A stretch of 64,000 bases of DNA from Blastocatellia bacterium (lineage in GTDB: Bacteria; Acidobacteriota; Blastocatellia; UBA7656; JADIYM01): positions 93,683-157,682 of the forward strand of contig JADIYM010000013.1 of the NCBI GenBank assembly GCA_016705245.1, written 5' to 3'. Positions 42,676 to 53,843 of this stretch are shown here, piece by piece (the first letter of the stretch is position 1; every line of letters starts with the position of its first letter). The translations under genes and the position numbers were made by a program. Below the pieces are notes generated by a model that searched no databases, was not told the origin of the DNA, and worked only from the letters and a program-made list of their open reading frames with translations.

Positions 42676-43550
42676 CCTCCGTGCCCACCCCGCCGGAAGT
42701 GTCGGTCGTCGTCGTCTCGTGGAACACGCGGGATCTCACGCTCGCCTGTCTCAGGTCGGTCGTCGCGGCCGTTCCAGCCGGCTCGCCGTCAGTCGAAGTC
42801 ATTCTCGTCGACAACGCGTCGAGCGATGACACCGTCGAAGCCGTGACATCCTCGCTGGCGCCTGTTCGGGTGATCCGGCTCGACGAGAACGTCGGATTCG
42901 CCCGCGCTGCGAACCGCGGCATCGCCGAGACCAGCGGCCGACTCGTGTTGCTCGTCAATTCGGATGCGGACCTGTCGGGTGACTCCATCGCGCGACTCTC
43001 TGCGATACTCGATGCTCGACCGGAAGCCGGCGCAGTGGGTGCGGCCCTCGTCGGGCCGGATGGTGAGCTCCAGTTCTCGTGCGGAAGGTTCCTGAATCCG
43101 GTGAATCAGTGCGCCGAGTCGCTGGGCCTCTCGAAGCTCGTTCACGTGTCTTGGCTGCGTCGAACCTACGCGTCGAGCGAGTTGAGAGGTGAAGCGGTCA
43201 CCGTCGACTGGTGCGTCGGCGCGTGCCTGATGATTCGACGATCCGCGCTCGACGACGTCGGCGTGTTCGACGAGCGTTTCTTCATGTATTCGGAGGACGA
43301 GGACCTTTGCCTTCGCCTTCATCGCCGCGGCTGGACCGTCCTCCACGCGCCGAATGTCACCGTGGCGCACCTGGGCGGCGGATCTGCGCGGCGCGTTCTC
43401 GACCGAATGCGATCTGAGGCGAGGGCGAGTCAGAACGCCTTCATGCGCAAGCACTTCGGAGTCTTGAGCGCCTTGAGTTTTCGTATGCTGATGGCCCTGG
43501 CGCGGTTGAAACCGCGGCGCGACGATGAGACCGTTGGCTGGGGAAGGTAA
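42672..43550 (+). CDS. Family 2 glycosyltransferase (rhamnosyltransferase/WbbL-like)
   Basis: About 292 aa from the GTG at 42672, which overlaps the TMTC-like stop (GTGA); a GTG at 42681 is the alternative. The open frame further upstream is only a shadow of the TMTC-like gene. GT-A motifs: VSVVVVSWNTRDLTLACLRS, VILVDNASSDDT, ENVGFARAANRGIAE, and LLVNSDADL (D-x-D). Late motifs FDERFFMYSEDEDLCLRL and VAHLGGGS are typical of rhamnosyltransferases in O-antigen or exopolysaccharide synthesis. Translationally coupled with the TMTC-like gene, which suggests a joint glycosylation pathway. Confidence 0.88.
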   Translation: MTSVPTPPEVSVVVVSWNTRDLTLACLRSVVAAVPAGSPSVEVILVDNASSDDTVEAVTSSLAPVRVIRLDENVGFARAANRGIAETSGRLVLLVNSDADLSGDSIARLSAILDARPEAGAVGAALVGPDGELQFSCGRFLNPVNQCAESLGLSKLVHVSWLRRTYASSELRGEAVTVDWCVGACLMIRRSALDDVGVFDERFFMYSEDEDLCLRLHRRGWTVLHAPNVTVAHLGGGSARRVLDRMRSEARASQNAFMRKHFGVLSALSFRMLMALARLKPRRDDETVGWGR

Positions 43551-43625
43551 ACGCCTCGCCCCGCAATGGCGTCCAAGACGGCGTAACGGAAATATAATAC
43601 GAACCGAACTGAAACGGAGGAGTCC

Positions 43626-45487
43626 ATGCGATTCGGATCACAGCTCATTTCGGCCGCGCTTGTCCTGTTGTGCGCGGTTGCACTCGTGACGGCTCAGGTT
43701 GCCGGGCCCGCTGACAAGACGGCCCCACGCATCGAAAAGGTCTCGCCGGATGTCATTGCGGTCAGTACCGCGGCCGTCGACGTAACGCTCAACGGTCGGC
43801 TCTTCGAGAAGGAAGCCGTTGTCCGGCGCGCGCGAAAGGCGAGAAGGGTGCCGGTGTCGATCTCACGACAACGTTCGACGGCCCCGCGCAGTTGCGTGTG
43901 TCGCTGCCGGCCGCATTGGTCGCCAAGCCAGGAATGCTCGAGCTGCGCGTGAAGAACCCGGGAGGAGCGGTCTCGGACTGGGTCGCGCTCGAGGTTCGCG
44001 TGGCAGCGGCGGTCCCGACTCCGACCATAAATCGGGTCTCGCCCCTCGAGGTAAAGGCGCTGGCGCGCGACGTGTTCGTGACGGCCATCGGTCGTGACCT
44101 GGTCGATCAGGCCGTCGTCACGATCACTTCGGCTGCCGGGACGACGGAAGTCCGAGGGCACGCCGTTCGCGATGGGCTTACGTTCAAGATCCCGGACGCT
44201 CACCTCGCCCGGCCTGGAGGCGTGACGTTCACGATCGCGAATCCTGGTGGCCGACCGTCGGCACCGGCCCGTTTCGATGTCGTGACGGGCGAGCCAGGCG
44301 GCCAGGGAGGCGGCACTTCGGACGGCGCTTCGATCGTCTCGTTGCTTCCCGATCACGTAGACCTGCGCACCGCGACCTCGGCCACGGTGAAGATCACGGC
44401 CCGCGGCGTCAACCTGATGAGCGCGCGCGTCCTGCTTCGCCGAGAGGGCGAAGCCAGCGACGGCAAGATCATCCCCCAGACGACCCGTCGCGAAGCTGGA
44501 GATACCGTTGAACTCACGGTCACGCTGACGAAGGCAATGGTTCGCGAACCGGGCAACTACGAAATCCGCATCTTCAATGGCGACGGCACGCAGTCGAACT
44601 GGGCGCGCCTCGTCGTCGCGGGCGGATCGTCGCCGATAGGCCAGCCGGAGGCGATAGTCACGGCGGTCATCCCCGAGTCGATCACTCTGACGAGCGCGAC
44701 GGTGAATGCGCCTGTCGAGGTCTCGGTTCGGAATACGGGCGACCACACGGTCCGCGTCACCGAGTTCCGCGCGATCTATCCGGACGGCAGCGTCGTGAAG
44801 CTGGAGGGCTCTGTCGTCGTCGAGCGTGCGTCGAACGGACAGATCCGACTAGGGGTCCCGGTCGATCTCGGACTCGTCGGGGCAGGACGCGCTGGTGCCG
44901 TGACGAAGTTCGCGGTCGCGTGGGGCATTTCGACGACCGCAGGACGCGGCCCCGTGGTCGAAGGCCGGCATCCAGAGAAGGACTTTGCCAGCGTCACGGT
45001 GCGGAACCAGATCATTCATCAGGCGATCGCGCGCGAATACGTGACGGCCGCGGCAGCCGGATCTCCGGAAGGCTGGCGGTTCTTCAAGACGACGGCGACT
45101 GAGAAGGTCGATGGCGGCAGTTCCGCCGACTTCAGCCTGTTCACGGAGCCGTTCGCGGCCGCGTCGGCAATCAAGACCGTCGAAGTGTTCAACTACCGTC
45201 CCGGCGACAACGAGGGGGGGCGCTTCTTCCTGACATTGACGTCGGCCGAGACGGCGCCCGGCGATCCGCGCACTGTTCGCGAGCGCGGGACGCGCCTCGG
45301 CTACCTCGTGACCGAAGCTCGCGTCGGCCTCGTGCCGCTCTACCGGTGGGTGCTCGGCGATGGTCGCCGGGCCGTCAACCACTACCTCACGATCGAGAAG
45401 GACGCGTCGAAGCTGCCACGACAGATGCAGCGCAAGGGCTGGAAGCTCGACACCGCAATCGGCTACGTAGTGCCCGTGGTCCCGTAG
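43626..45487 (+). CDS. Secreted multi-IPT-domain protein, frameshifted near 43800-43840
   Basis: A single gene split by a one-base shift. The ATG at 43626 (AACGGAGG upstream) gives a signal peptide (FGSQLISAALVLLCAVALV) and the start of an IPT/TIG domain (IEKVSPDVIAVSTAAVDVTL, NGRLFEK). Homology then moves one frame back (GVDLTTTFDGPAQLRVSLP) and continues to 45487. At least three IPT-like units follow (INRVSPLEVKALARDVFV; SLLPDHVDLRTATSATVKI; AVIPESITLTSATVNAPVEV), each opening with a P-x-x-I/V-x-L strand. The last about 180 residues have another fold (VFNYRPGDNEGGRFFLTL). Extracellular or surface protein; binding partner unknown. Sequencing error or recent mutation. Confidence 0.75.
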
Positions 45488-45595
45488 CGCGTGTAAGAAC
45501 GATCAGAACCGGGAGCTATAGAGACCGGGTCACCGTGAGACTGGACGTCGTCCAAATTCACGATGACCCGGTCTCTGAACGGAACCACTGCGCGG

Positions 45596-46072
45596 AAGGT
45601 AGCGGGCGGCGGGGAACGGTTCCGATCACTTCCGTCCTTCCGCAACGGCGGGTATGCGGTTTCAGGCATTGTCCGTGGGACGCTCGCTACCGCTCGCGGC
45701 TCAAGGAACGGGGACCGAGGAACGGGACCCGGCGGAGCGGGTGGTCCCCGTTTTTTGAGCCGCGAGCGGTAGCGAGCGTCCCACGGACGGTCCAACGCTT
45801 CCGATCACTTCTCTACGTCAAACAACGAATCTGCGGTTTCAGGCACTGTACGTGGGGCGCTCGCTGAACGAAACCGCTGCGCGATGCGAAGCGAGCGCAC
45901 TCGACCACGGGCGTATCCCGTCTCCAATGCGACCCGCTCGCTATCGCTCGCGGTACTGATCCTGCCACGGCACGCATGGCGACATGCCGGACGCGATCTG
46001 AATGGTACATTCCGCTGACGGGGGATCAGTACCGCGAGCGATAGCGAGCGGGACCCCCACCCACCAGATAGA
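45596..46072. repeat. Two REP/BIME clusters in a 720-base gap
   Basis: No gene seen between 45488 and 46208. First cluster: perfect 32-bp inverted repeat (arms 45671-45702 and 45757-45788), the same family as at 2774, 30012 and 52740, with GGTCCCCGTTTTTT before the right arm. Second cluster: a different REP variant, arms 45933-45960 (CCCGCTCGCTATCGCTCGCG) and about 46025-46051, enclosing about 65 bp with CCTGCCACGGCACGCATGGC. The second type recurs at 47438-47552. Confidence 0.85.
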
Positions 46073-46192
46073 AACCTCTTCGCTATCGCTCCCGTTCTGA
46101 ATTCGGTTCTTAGAAATCCTTTAGAACCTTAATGCGAAATCGAGTCGTAACCGTCACCGCGAGGGTGCGAAACCGGCCGCAGCCCCGACGTC

Positions 46193-46199
46193 AAGGAGG
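46193..46199 (+). promoter_or_regulatory. Ribosome binding site deciding the methyltransferase start
   Basis: A perfect AAGGAGG abuts the first ATG (46200), too close to use, and lies 9 nt before the second ATG (46209). The latter is therefore the likely start. Confidence 0.7.
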
Positions 46200-46208
46200 A
46201 TGAATTTC

Positions 46209-47285
46209 ATGGTGGTGACGGAAGAACTCAATCAGGCCAAGGTCGAAGCCTTTGGCGAGAAGATGTTTTCGATTCTCAACGGCGGCGCGATGGGGATGAT
46301 GATCAGCATCGGTCATCGAACCGGCCTTTTCGACGCCATGGCCAAACTCGAGCCCGCGACGTGCGACCGGATCGCCTCCGCCGCGGGGCTGCGGGAGCGC
46401 TACGTGCGCGAGTGGCTTGGTGCCATGGTGACGGGAGGGATCATCGAATACGACGCGCCTTCGCGAACGTACGCGCTTCCCCCCGAGCACGCCGCGATGC
46501 TCACTCGCGCCGCAAGCCCGAACAACTTCGCCGTGACGACGCAGTTCCTCTCGGTGCTTGGCGGCGTCGAGGACCAGATCGTCGAGCGCTTTTCCGAGGG
46601 AGGCGGGGTTCACTACGCCGAGTTCGGCCGCTTCCACGACGTCATGGCCGAAGAAAGCGCACAGACCGTGGTTGCGGGGATCTTCGATCACATCCTCCCA
46701 ATCGTTCCGGGACTGACGGAGCAACTCGAGTCCGGAATTGACGTCCTCGACGTCGGCTGCGGCCGCGGCCGCGCGATCATGGCGATGGCTGCGCGTTTCC
46801 CGCGTAGCCGATTCACTGGCTTCGATTTTTCGAACGAAGCCGTCGACAACGCAAACTTCGAAGTTCGCCGCCGAGGGCTCGAGAACATCCGCTTCGAGGC
46901 GCAGGACGCCGCTGCAATCGATCCGTCGCTTCGTTTCGACCTCGTCACGGCGTTCGACGCCATTCACGACCAGGCGCAACCCCACGCAGTGCTCGATGGC
47001 ATCGCGACGGTGTTGCGACCGAGCGGAGTCTTCCTCATGCAGGACATCGAGGGATCGAGTCACGTCGAAGGCAATCTCGAGCGTCCGCTCGGGGCGTTCA
47101 TGTACACGATCTCTTGCATGCACTGCATGACGGTTTCACTCGCGAACGACGGAGCGGGACTTGGTGCGATGTGGGGACGTGAGGTCGCGCTGCGGATGCT
47201 CGCGGAAGCGGGCTTCAACGACGTGACAGTGCAGAACCTCCCGCACGACATCATCAACGCGTACTACGTCGCGCGAAAGGTGTGA
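46209..47285 (+). CDS. SAM-dependent methyltransferase with winged-helix N-terminus (Rv2258c-like)
   Basis: 358 aa, cytoplasmic. The N-terminal winged-helix domain (residues about 15-95: HRTGLFDAMAKLEPATCDRI, LRERYVREWLGAMVTGGIIE) is like the dimerisation domain of small-molecule methyltransferases. The Rossmann methyltransferase domain (about 170-350) has motif I VLDVGCGRGRAIMAMAARFP, motif II FTGFDFSNEAV and motif IV FDLVTAFDAIHD. Relatives such as mycobacterial Rv2258c have unknown substrates. It stands alone between two REP clusters. Confidence 0.87.
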   Translation: MVVTEELNQAKVEAFGEKMFSILNGGAMGMMISIGHRTGLFDAMAKLEPATCDRIASAAGLRERYVREWLGAMVTGGIIEYDAPSRTYALPPEHAAMLTRAASPNNFAVTTQFLSVLGGVEDQIVERFSEGGGVHYAEFGRFHDVMAEESAQTVVAGIFDHILPIVPGLTEQLESGIDVLDVGCGRGRAIMAMAARFPRSRFTGFDFSNEAVDNANFEVRRRGLENIRFEAQDAAAIDPSLRFDLVTAFDAIHDQAQPHAVLDGIATVLRPSGVFLMQDIEGSSHVEGNLERPLGAFMYTISCMHCMTVSLANDGAGLGAMWGREVALRMLAEAGFNDVTVQNLPHDIINAYYVARKV

Positions 47286-47560
47286 CACTACAGAACCGCG
47301 AGCAGTAGCGAGCGGCCTGCGGACGGTCTTCGCCAGTGGCAAGTCTCTCGCACCGTCCGCCGGCCACTCGCTGATCGAAACCGCTACGCGGTAGGTAGCC
47401 AGAGCGCGTGACCATCGGCGTGGCGCGCTGCGGCGCGACCCGCTCGCTATCGCTCGCGGTACTGATCCTGCCACGACTTGCGTGGCGACATGCATGGCGT
47501 GACCCGAAGGGTAAAGTCCGGTGCCGAAGGATCAGTACCGCGAGCGAGCGGGTTCTCCCA
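47285..47560. repeat. REP/BIME cluster between methyltransferase and M50 protease genes
   Basis: Starts right after the methyltransferase stop with GAACCGCGAGCAGTAGCGAG. Then a partial partner (ACCGTCCGCCGGCCACTCGC), the CCCGCTCGCTATCGCTCGCG arm at about 47438-47466, an inner CCTGCCACGACTTGCGTGGC segment, and the right arm GTACCGCGAGCGAGCGGG at about 47535-47552 (one unit shortened by six bases). Non-coding. Confidence 0.8.
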
Positions 47561-47607
47561 ATGATCGGATCCGGAAGATACGCAAGATCCGCGTTGCTCT
47601 TGGACCC

Positions 47608-48600
47608 CTACGTTATCGTCACGGGAAACGGCATGAAACTCAGCAGGAAAATCACGAGCACGATAGCCGCTACGATCCATCGAGTCCTTCCCACACCTGG
47701 GCCGTCGTCGAGTGTCGCGGGATGCGGCCGGAACGCAAGCAACGCGAGGATCGCGACGTAGAGGAACCAGACGGGACTGCTGTAGCGGATGAACGACACG
47801 ATCGCCAGGGTCGCGACAATGCCGAAGAACACGAGCGACACCGCGCGGTGGCCTCGTCGACCAGCGAGCGCCGCAACGGCGTGGCCTCCATCGAGCTGTC
47901 CCACCGGTATCAGATTCAATCCCGTGGCGAACATCCCAATCCACGCGGCGAAGTAGATCGGATTCCAGTTGATCGCCTCCGGCAGATCGAGCATCCGGGC
48001 GAGCAGAGTGAAGAGCAACGGGTCGTGAAAGATGATGCCGCCCTCGCTCGCGTCGGCCGTTGCCGGCGTCGCGAATATCAGTCCGACGACGCTCGCCGGC
48101 AGCGCGAAAACGAATCCGGCGATCGGTCCCGCGACGCCTACGTCGAAAAGCGACTTTCGATTCGGGAACGGCGATCGGATCCGGATGAAGGCGCCAAACG
48201 TCCCGATGAGAATCGGCGGCGGTGCCGGAAGAAAGTACGGCAGCGAGGCGTCGATGCCGTAGTAGCGGCAAGCGATGTAGTGGCCCATCTCGTGGGCCCC
48301 GAGAATGACGAGCAGCGTGATCGAGAAGACGAGTCCGCTCCCGATGTAGGTGCCGTCGGTCGTGACGGCTCCGAAAATCGCCGTCGCAAGTCCGGCGAGC
48401 CCCGCCTCTTCCGGAACCGGCACGTCGATCGAGAGCAGCGTGCCCATGAACGTCGTCGTGAAAAACGTCGCCACGAGCAGGCCCACGTGCAGGCACACCT
48501 GGCCAAACGTGATTCCCCTCGGTCGCGCCGGTTCGGGCGGATCACAGGTCCACGCCTGAACGTCACCGTCGACCGGCAGAGCGGGTTCGGAATTCGACAC
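47608..48600 (-). CDS. M50-family membrane metalloprotease
   Basis: 330 aa with about seven to eight transmembrane helices and no PDZ domain, unlike RseP at 23219. Catalytic motif HEMGHYIACRYYGIDASLPYF (HExxH) in the first core helix, GPIAGFVFALP, and the third ligand in NLIPVGQLDGGHAV. It has an extra N-terminal hydrophobic segment. Group members (EGY1/YdiL-like or the SpoIVFB side of the family) cleave membrane substrates; the target is unknown. It lies downstream of the HU gene in the same direction (20-bp gap), so they may share a transcript. Confidence 0.9.
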   Translation of the reverse strand: MSNSEPALPVDGDVQAWTCDPPEPARPRGITFGQVCLHVGLLVATFFTTTFMGTLLSIDVPVPEEAGLAGLATAIFGAVTTDGTYIGSGLVFSITLLVILGAHEMGHYIACRYYGIDASLPYFLPAPPPILIGTFGAFIRIRSPFPNRKSLFDVGVAGPIAGFVFALPASVVGLIFATPATADASEGGIIFHDPLLFTLLARMLDLPEAINWNPIYFAAWIGMFATGLNLIPVGQLDGGHAVAALAGRRGHRAVSLVFFGIVATLAIVSFIRYSSPVWFLYVAILALLAFRPHPATLDDGPGVGRTRWIVAAIVLVIFLLSFMPFPVTIT

Positions 48601-48620
48601 GGACGGTAGAAGGTCCTCGG

Positions 48621-48884
48621 TTACGCCTGCAGCTCTTTACCCGGCTTGAAGCGGATCGTCTTCCCCGGCGGAATGTCCGTGACTTCGCCGGTTCGCGGGT
48701 TCCGACCAACACCGCGCTTGCGAGGCTTCACGACGAACACCCCGAACCCGCGCAGCTCGATGCGCTCACCCCGCTTCAAGGCTTCCTTCATCGAATCGAA
48801 GAGAGCCTCGACCGCTTCTTCCGCCTTGACCTTCGAGACACCCGTGCGCTCGGCAACATTGTTCACAATATCGACCTTGATCAC
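48621..48884 (-). CDS. HU-family DNA-binding protein
   Basis: About 87-95 aa nucleoid protein. The HU fold is complete: IKVDIVNNVAERTGVSKVKA at the N-terminus, LKRGERIELRGFGVFVV, and the DNA-binding arm RGVGRNPRTGEVTDIP followed by GKTIRFKPGKELQ. I favour the GTG at 48884 (starting IKVDIV, as HU proteins do) over the GTG at 48908. It bends and compacts DNA. With the dense palindromes in this genome, HU binding at cruciform or hairpin DNA would be natural, but that is speculation. Confidence 0.92.
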   Translation of the reverse strand: MIKVDIVNNVAERTGVSKVKAEEAVEALFDSMKEALKRGERIELRGFGVFVVKPRKRGVGRNPRTGEVTDIPPGKTIRFKPGKELQA

Positions 48885-49175
48885 CGCGTGTCCGGAACTC
48901 GCCCGCACAAGGGGCGCGCACCGCTCCTTTTATGGAATGAGACCGACCGTTTCCGCTCTGGAAATGGGAAAGATACGTGTGGTTACGAAAGCACCGCCAT
49001 TCTAGAGTTGGAGCCACAGTGTGTCAAGCGATTGATTTGATGCGAGTTGCGGGAACGGCCCTCGGGCCGATCCGGTTCGCTGACGAAGTTTCCGAGGCCC
49101 GTGTATTTTCGGCAATGAACGACGCTCTCTAGCATTGCCCCAGTCAATGACGAGCAAACGATCAGGAGAATCACA

Positions 49176-50348
49176 ATGACGAATCGACCCAAGAGCCACG
49201 AGATGAACGCGAACCTGAGAGCGTTCGCAAAGGCCCTGTTGACCGCGACTCGTGTAACCACGATGGTTGCGCTTCCCTTCTGGGGACTCCAGGGCGTCGC
49301 GCCTGCTACGGCGCTGGCCGGTCCCGTACAGAAGTCGCCGGCTCGGGCGATCAATCAGACGGCTCGACAACTTGTCCGCGCAGTGCGCGTTGGCGAACGA
49401 CAGGGGCAGGAAGAGATTCTTGCGCACGTGATTTCCGTTCACAGTGGCATTCCCGCGGCGAGGTTGCTCGCTGGAGACAGTCTTGCGACTTCGACACCGG
49501 CCGCGATGACGGCCCGGGCCACGGGCGTATCGTTCGAGACGGCAGTCGAGCGCCTCGGGACCGGAGAGAAAGCCGGAAAGGTGATCGTGGACTCGGGGGC
49601 GGACGTTGCAGCGGCACAGGCCCTGCTGGTGGCGGCGCTTGCCGGTGTGAACGCGAACTCCCGCGCAGCGGCTGCCGGCGCACCGGACACGGACGAGGAC
49701 GGAGTGTCGAACGCGATGGATAGCGACGCCGACAATGACGGCATCGAGAACCGGACGGATGTGGACGTCGACGGCGACGGAACCTCGAACCGGGAAGACG
49801 GCGACGTCGACGATGACGGAATGGACAACGGCGACGACGACGACATCGATGGCGACGACGTTCCCAACAGCGACGACGACGACACGGACGGTGACGGCGA
49901 TGACAACCCGTCTGATTCGGACGATGACGGTGACGGCACCAGCGACGATTCGGATGAGGACGACGACGGCGATGGCACGGACGACTCAGATGACACGGAC
50001 GACGACTCGGATGACGACTCCGGCGACGACTCCGGCGATGACTCGGATGACGACTCCGGCGACGACTCCGGCGACGACTCCGGCGACGACTCCGGCGATG
50101 ACTCCGGCGATGACTCGGATGACGACTCCGGCGACGACTCGGATGACGACTCCGGCGATGACTCGGATGACGACTCCGGCGATGACTCGGATGACGACTC
50201 CGGCGACGACTCGGATGACGACTCCGGCGACGACTCGGATGACGACTCCGGCGACGACTCGGATGACGACTCCGGCGATGACTCCGGCGACGACTCGGAT
50301 GATGACTCCAGCGACGATGGCGGATCGACGGGTGGCCGTATCGGGTAA
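49176..50348 (+). CDS. Secreted Asp-rich protein with TSP3-like calcium motifs and (DDSG/DSDD)n repeats
   Basis: 390 aa; ATG at 49176 follows AGGAG by about 7 nt. The N-terminus has a likely signal peptide with a long n-region (cut near ATALAG, residue 49). Residues about 55-165 are a helical domain of unknown family (NQTARQLVRAVRVGERQGQE). Residues about 170-275 are thrombospondin-3-like D-x-D-x-DG calcium motifs (DTDEDGVSNAMDSDADNDGI). From about 275 to 380 comes nearly pure Asp/Ser: DDSG and DSDD blocks of 12 bases repeated about 25 times. It ends GGSTGGRIG with no sorting signal. Extremely acidic; likely binds Ca2+ and extends from the surface or matrix, as Sdr proteins do. Antisense frames through the repeat are artefacts. 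Confidence 0.82.
   Translation: MTNRPKSHEMNANLRAFAKALLTATRVTTMVALPFWGLQGVAPATALAGPVQKSPARAINQTARQLVRAVRVGERQGQEEILAHVISVHSGIPAARLLAGDSLATSTPAAMTARATGVSFETAVERLGTGEKAGKVIVDSGADVAAAQALLVAALAGVNANSRAAAAGAPDTDEDGVSNAMDSDADNDGIENRTDVDVDGDGTSNREDGDVDDDGMDNGDDDDIDGDDVPNSDDDDTDGDGDDNPSDSDDDGDGTSDDSDEDDDGDGTDDSDDTDDDSDDDSGDDSGDDSDDDSGDDSGDDSGDDSGDDSGDDSDDDSGDDSDDDSGDDSDDDSGDDSDDDSGDDSDDDSGDDSDDDSGDDSDDDSGDDSGDDSDDDSSDDGGSTGGRIG
49999..50318 (+). repeat. 12/24-bp minisatellite inside the Asp/Ser protein gene
   Basis: In-frame tandem units GACGACTCCGGC and GACTCGGATGAC, with GAT/GAC third-base changes, about 320 bp. Length changes by slippage would keep the frame. Confidence 0.9.
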
Positions 50349-50375
50349 CACCGCAAGCAGCCAGAACAATTCGAC

Positions 50376-50418
50376 ACGACGCGGACCTGAAAGGCTCAGG
50401 TCCGCGTCGTTCGTTTTC
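50376..50418 (+). terminator. Rho-independent terminator
   Basis: Perfect 15-bp stem ACGACGCGGACCTGA (50376-50390) and TCAGGTCCGCGTCGT (50396-50410) with loop AAGGC, followed by TCGTTTTC. 28 nt after the Asp/Ser gene. Confidence 0.85.
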
Positions 50419-50492
50419 TCAGCGAAATCTGTTCGGGTTTTCCTCTCTGCTACACTCGGCCCTCTACAATCTCCCCGTCCGGAGGTCCGCCA

Positions 50493-52454
<1,962 letters not shown>

Positions 52455-52532
52455 CCACGGATCATCGTGGATAGACACAGATCTGTGGAAAGTTGCCGTC
52501 TTCTGTGACGAACCAATGGACGGGTCAGCAAC

Positions 52533-52805
52533 AGAACCGCGAGCGGTAGCGAGCGGCTTGCGGACGGCGCCTTAAACCGCAGACTCGTCGTTGGGCGCAC
52601 AGAAGTGATCTGAACCGTTCGACCGTCCGCAGGACGCTCCGCCGCGCCCCCGTTTCTTGAGCCGCGAGCGGTAGCGAGCGTCCCACGGACAGTGTCTGAA
52701 ACCGAATACTCGACATGGCGGAAGGAAAGAAGTGATCGGAACCATTCGACCGTCCGTGGGACGCTCGCTACCGCTCGCGGCTCAAAAAACGGGTACCACC
52801 CGCAT
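52533..52805. repeat. REP/BIME cluster downstream of acs
   Basis: Three REP units in alternating orientation: CAGAACCGCGAGCGGTAGCG (52530 on), GAGCCGCGAGCGGTAGCGAG (about 52660-52692) and the reverse arm CCGTCCGTGGGACGCTCGCT (about 52752-52785) followed by CTCAAAAAACGGGTACC. The spacers contain the same TGATC(G/T)GAACC motifs as other clusters. No gene between 52455 and 52833. Confidence 0.83.
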
Positions 52806-52833
52806 CGTGGGCACCAATATGACGAACCCGTGA

Positions 52834-53826
52834 TCATCTCTTTAGTTGCTCGAGGCGGCTGCGCACCTGCCGGCGCTCGGCTTCGTTGACGCGCAGTGCG
52901 ATGGCTTCGAGGGTCAGTGCGTCGCGAGGTCTTGCTTCAGCCAGGATCGTCGAGAGTGCGGTTGCGCCACCGCCTTCGAAGTCGAAGCGTCGAACTGCCT
53001 CGAGCAATGCTTCGCTCGCATCCTCATACACCGGCGTACCCACGCCGATACCCTTCCGCGCTTCGCACATTGCACCCTCAGGCACCATGACGTCGCGCCC
53101 GTCGCGTTCCAGGGCGACCCGCCCCGTCGCCACCCGCAGCGTGCTGCGAGCGTCGTCGCTGACCACGAGCGTGTACACGCACCCATAATCCACCGCCGTC
53201 GCCGTAGGCGTGTCGACGAGGAATAGCCGCGGCGGCGCCACGACGACGGCGCGCATCGATCCGCGCTCGAGCGACAGCCGATGCTCGTCGGGACCCGTCG
53301 TGACGAGGCCGACACGCGATCCGGGTCCGATCTCGACCTGTCCGATGTCGGCCACTCGAATTCTCGCCCTGGATGAAGCGTCTGTCTCGAGCCATTCGCC
53401 CACTGCGAGCATGTCGCGGCCGGTGTTGCCCCGCTGTTGAACCTTCGGTGATCCCTCGAGCGCGGTGACTTCGAGTGCGCTCGGCGGCGCGCTCACCACG
53501 GTCCACGCGATCAGGCCGAAGATCAAGAGATCCAGAACCGCCACAGCGACCCACACGGCCGCGTTCGGCCACCGGCCGCCCGATTCGACTGGCCCTGCAG
53601 TCGCGCCGGCGGAGGTCGAGGATTCCTTATCGATCGTCGCCTCGATGTTTTCGAAAACGCCGTACGGAGCCGCGACGGCCTTCAGCGCTCCCGCCGCACG
53701 CGCGGCAAACCGGATCCTGTCGCACTCCTCGCGGCACGCGCGACACGCCAGCAGATGCTCAGCGACGCGCGACGCCTGCGTTGCGCCCAGTTCCCCGTCG
53801 ACGTATGGCAGAAGCGCATCCGTCAC
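52834..53826 (-). CDS. Transmembrane anti-sigma factor with zinc-finger and FecR-like domain
   Basis: About 330 aa from the GTG at 53826 (AAAGG upstream). The N-terminal zf-HC2/anti-sigma domain has the H-x3-C-x2-C motif (HLLACRACREEC). One transmembrane helix follows (AVWVAVAVLDLLIFGLIAW, residues about 95-113). The periplasmic part is FecR-like: EWLETDASSRARIRVADIGQ, GSRVGLV and LERGSMRAVV. The C-terminus ends in a helical stretch (RDALTLEAIALRVNEAERR). It would hold the ECF sigma factor encoded 17 bp upstream and release it on an envelope signal, possibly via a site-2 protease such as RseP at 23219. Confidence 0.85.
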   Translation of the reverse strand: MTDALLPYVDGELGATQASRVAEHLLACRACREECDRIRFAARAAGALKAVAAPYGVFENIEATIDKESSTSAGATAGPVESGGRWPNAAVWVAVAVLDLLIFGLIAWTVVSAPPSALEVTALEGSPKVQQRGNTGRDMLAVGEWLETDASSRARIRVADIGQVEIGPGSRVGLVTTGPDEHRLSLERGSMRAVVVAPPRLFLVDTPTATAVDYGCVYTLVVSDDARSTLRVATGRVALERDGRDVMVPEGAMCEARKGIGVGTPVYEDASEALLEAVRRFDFEGGGATALSTILAEARPRDALTLEAIALRVNEAERRQVRSRLEQLKR

Positions 53827-53843
53827 GTGTTGGCCTTTTCTCG

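Noticed and set aside
49439..50377. Long antisense frame of almost pure Ser/Glu/Pro opposite the Asp/Ser gene
   Set aside because: It is only the mirror of the 12-bp repeat. The plus-strand frame has a ribosome site, signal peptide and calcium motifs, and a terminator follows it.
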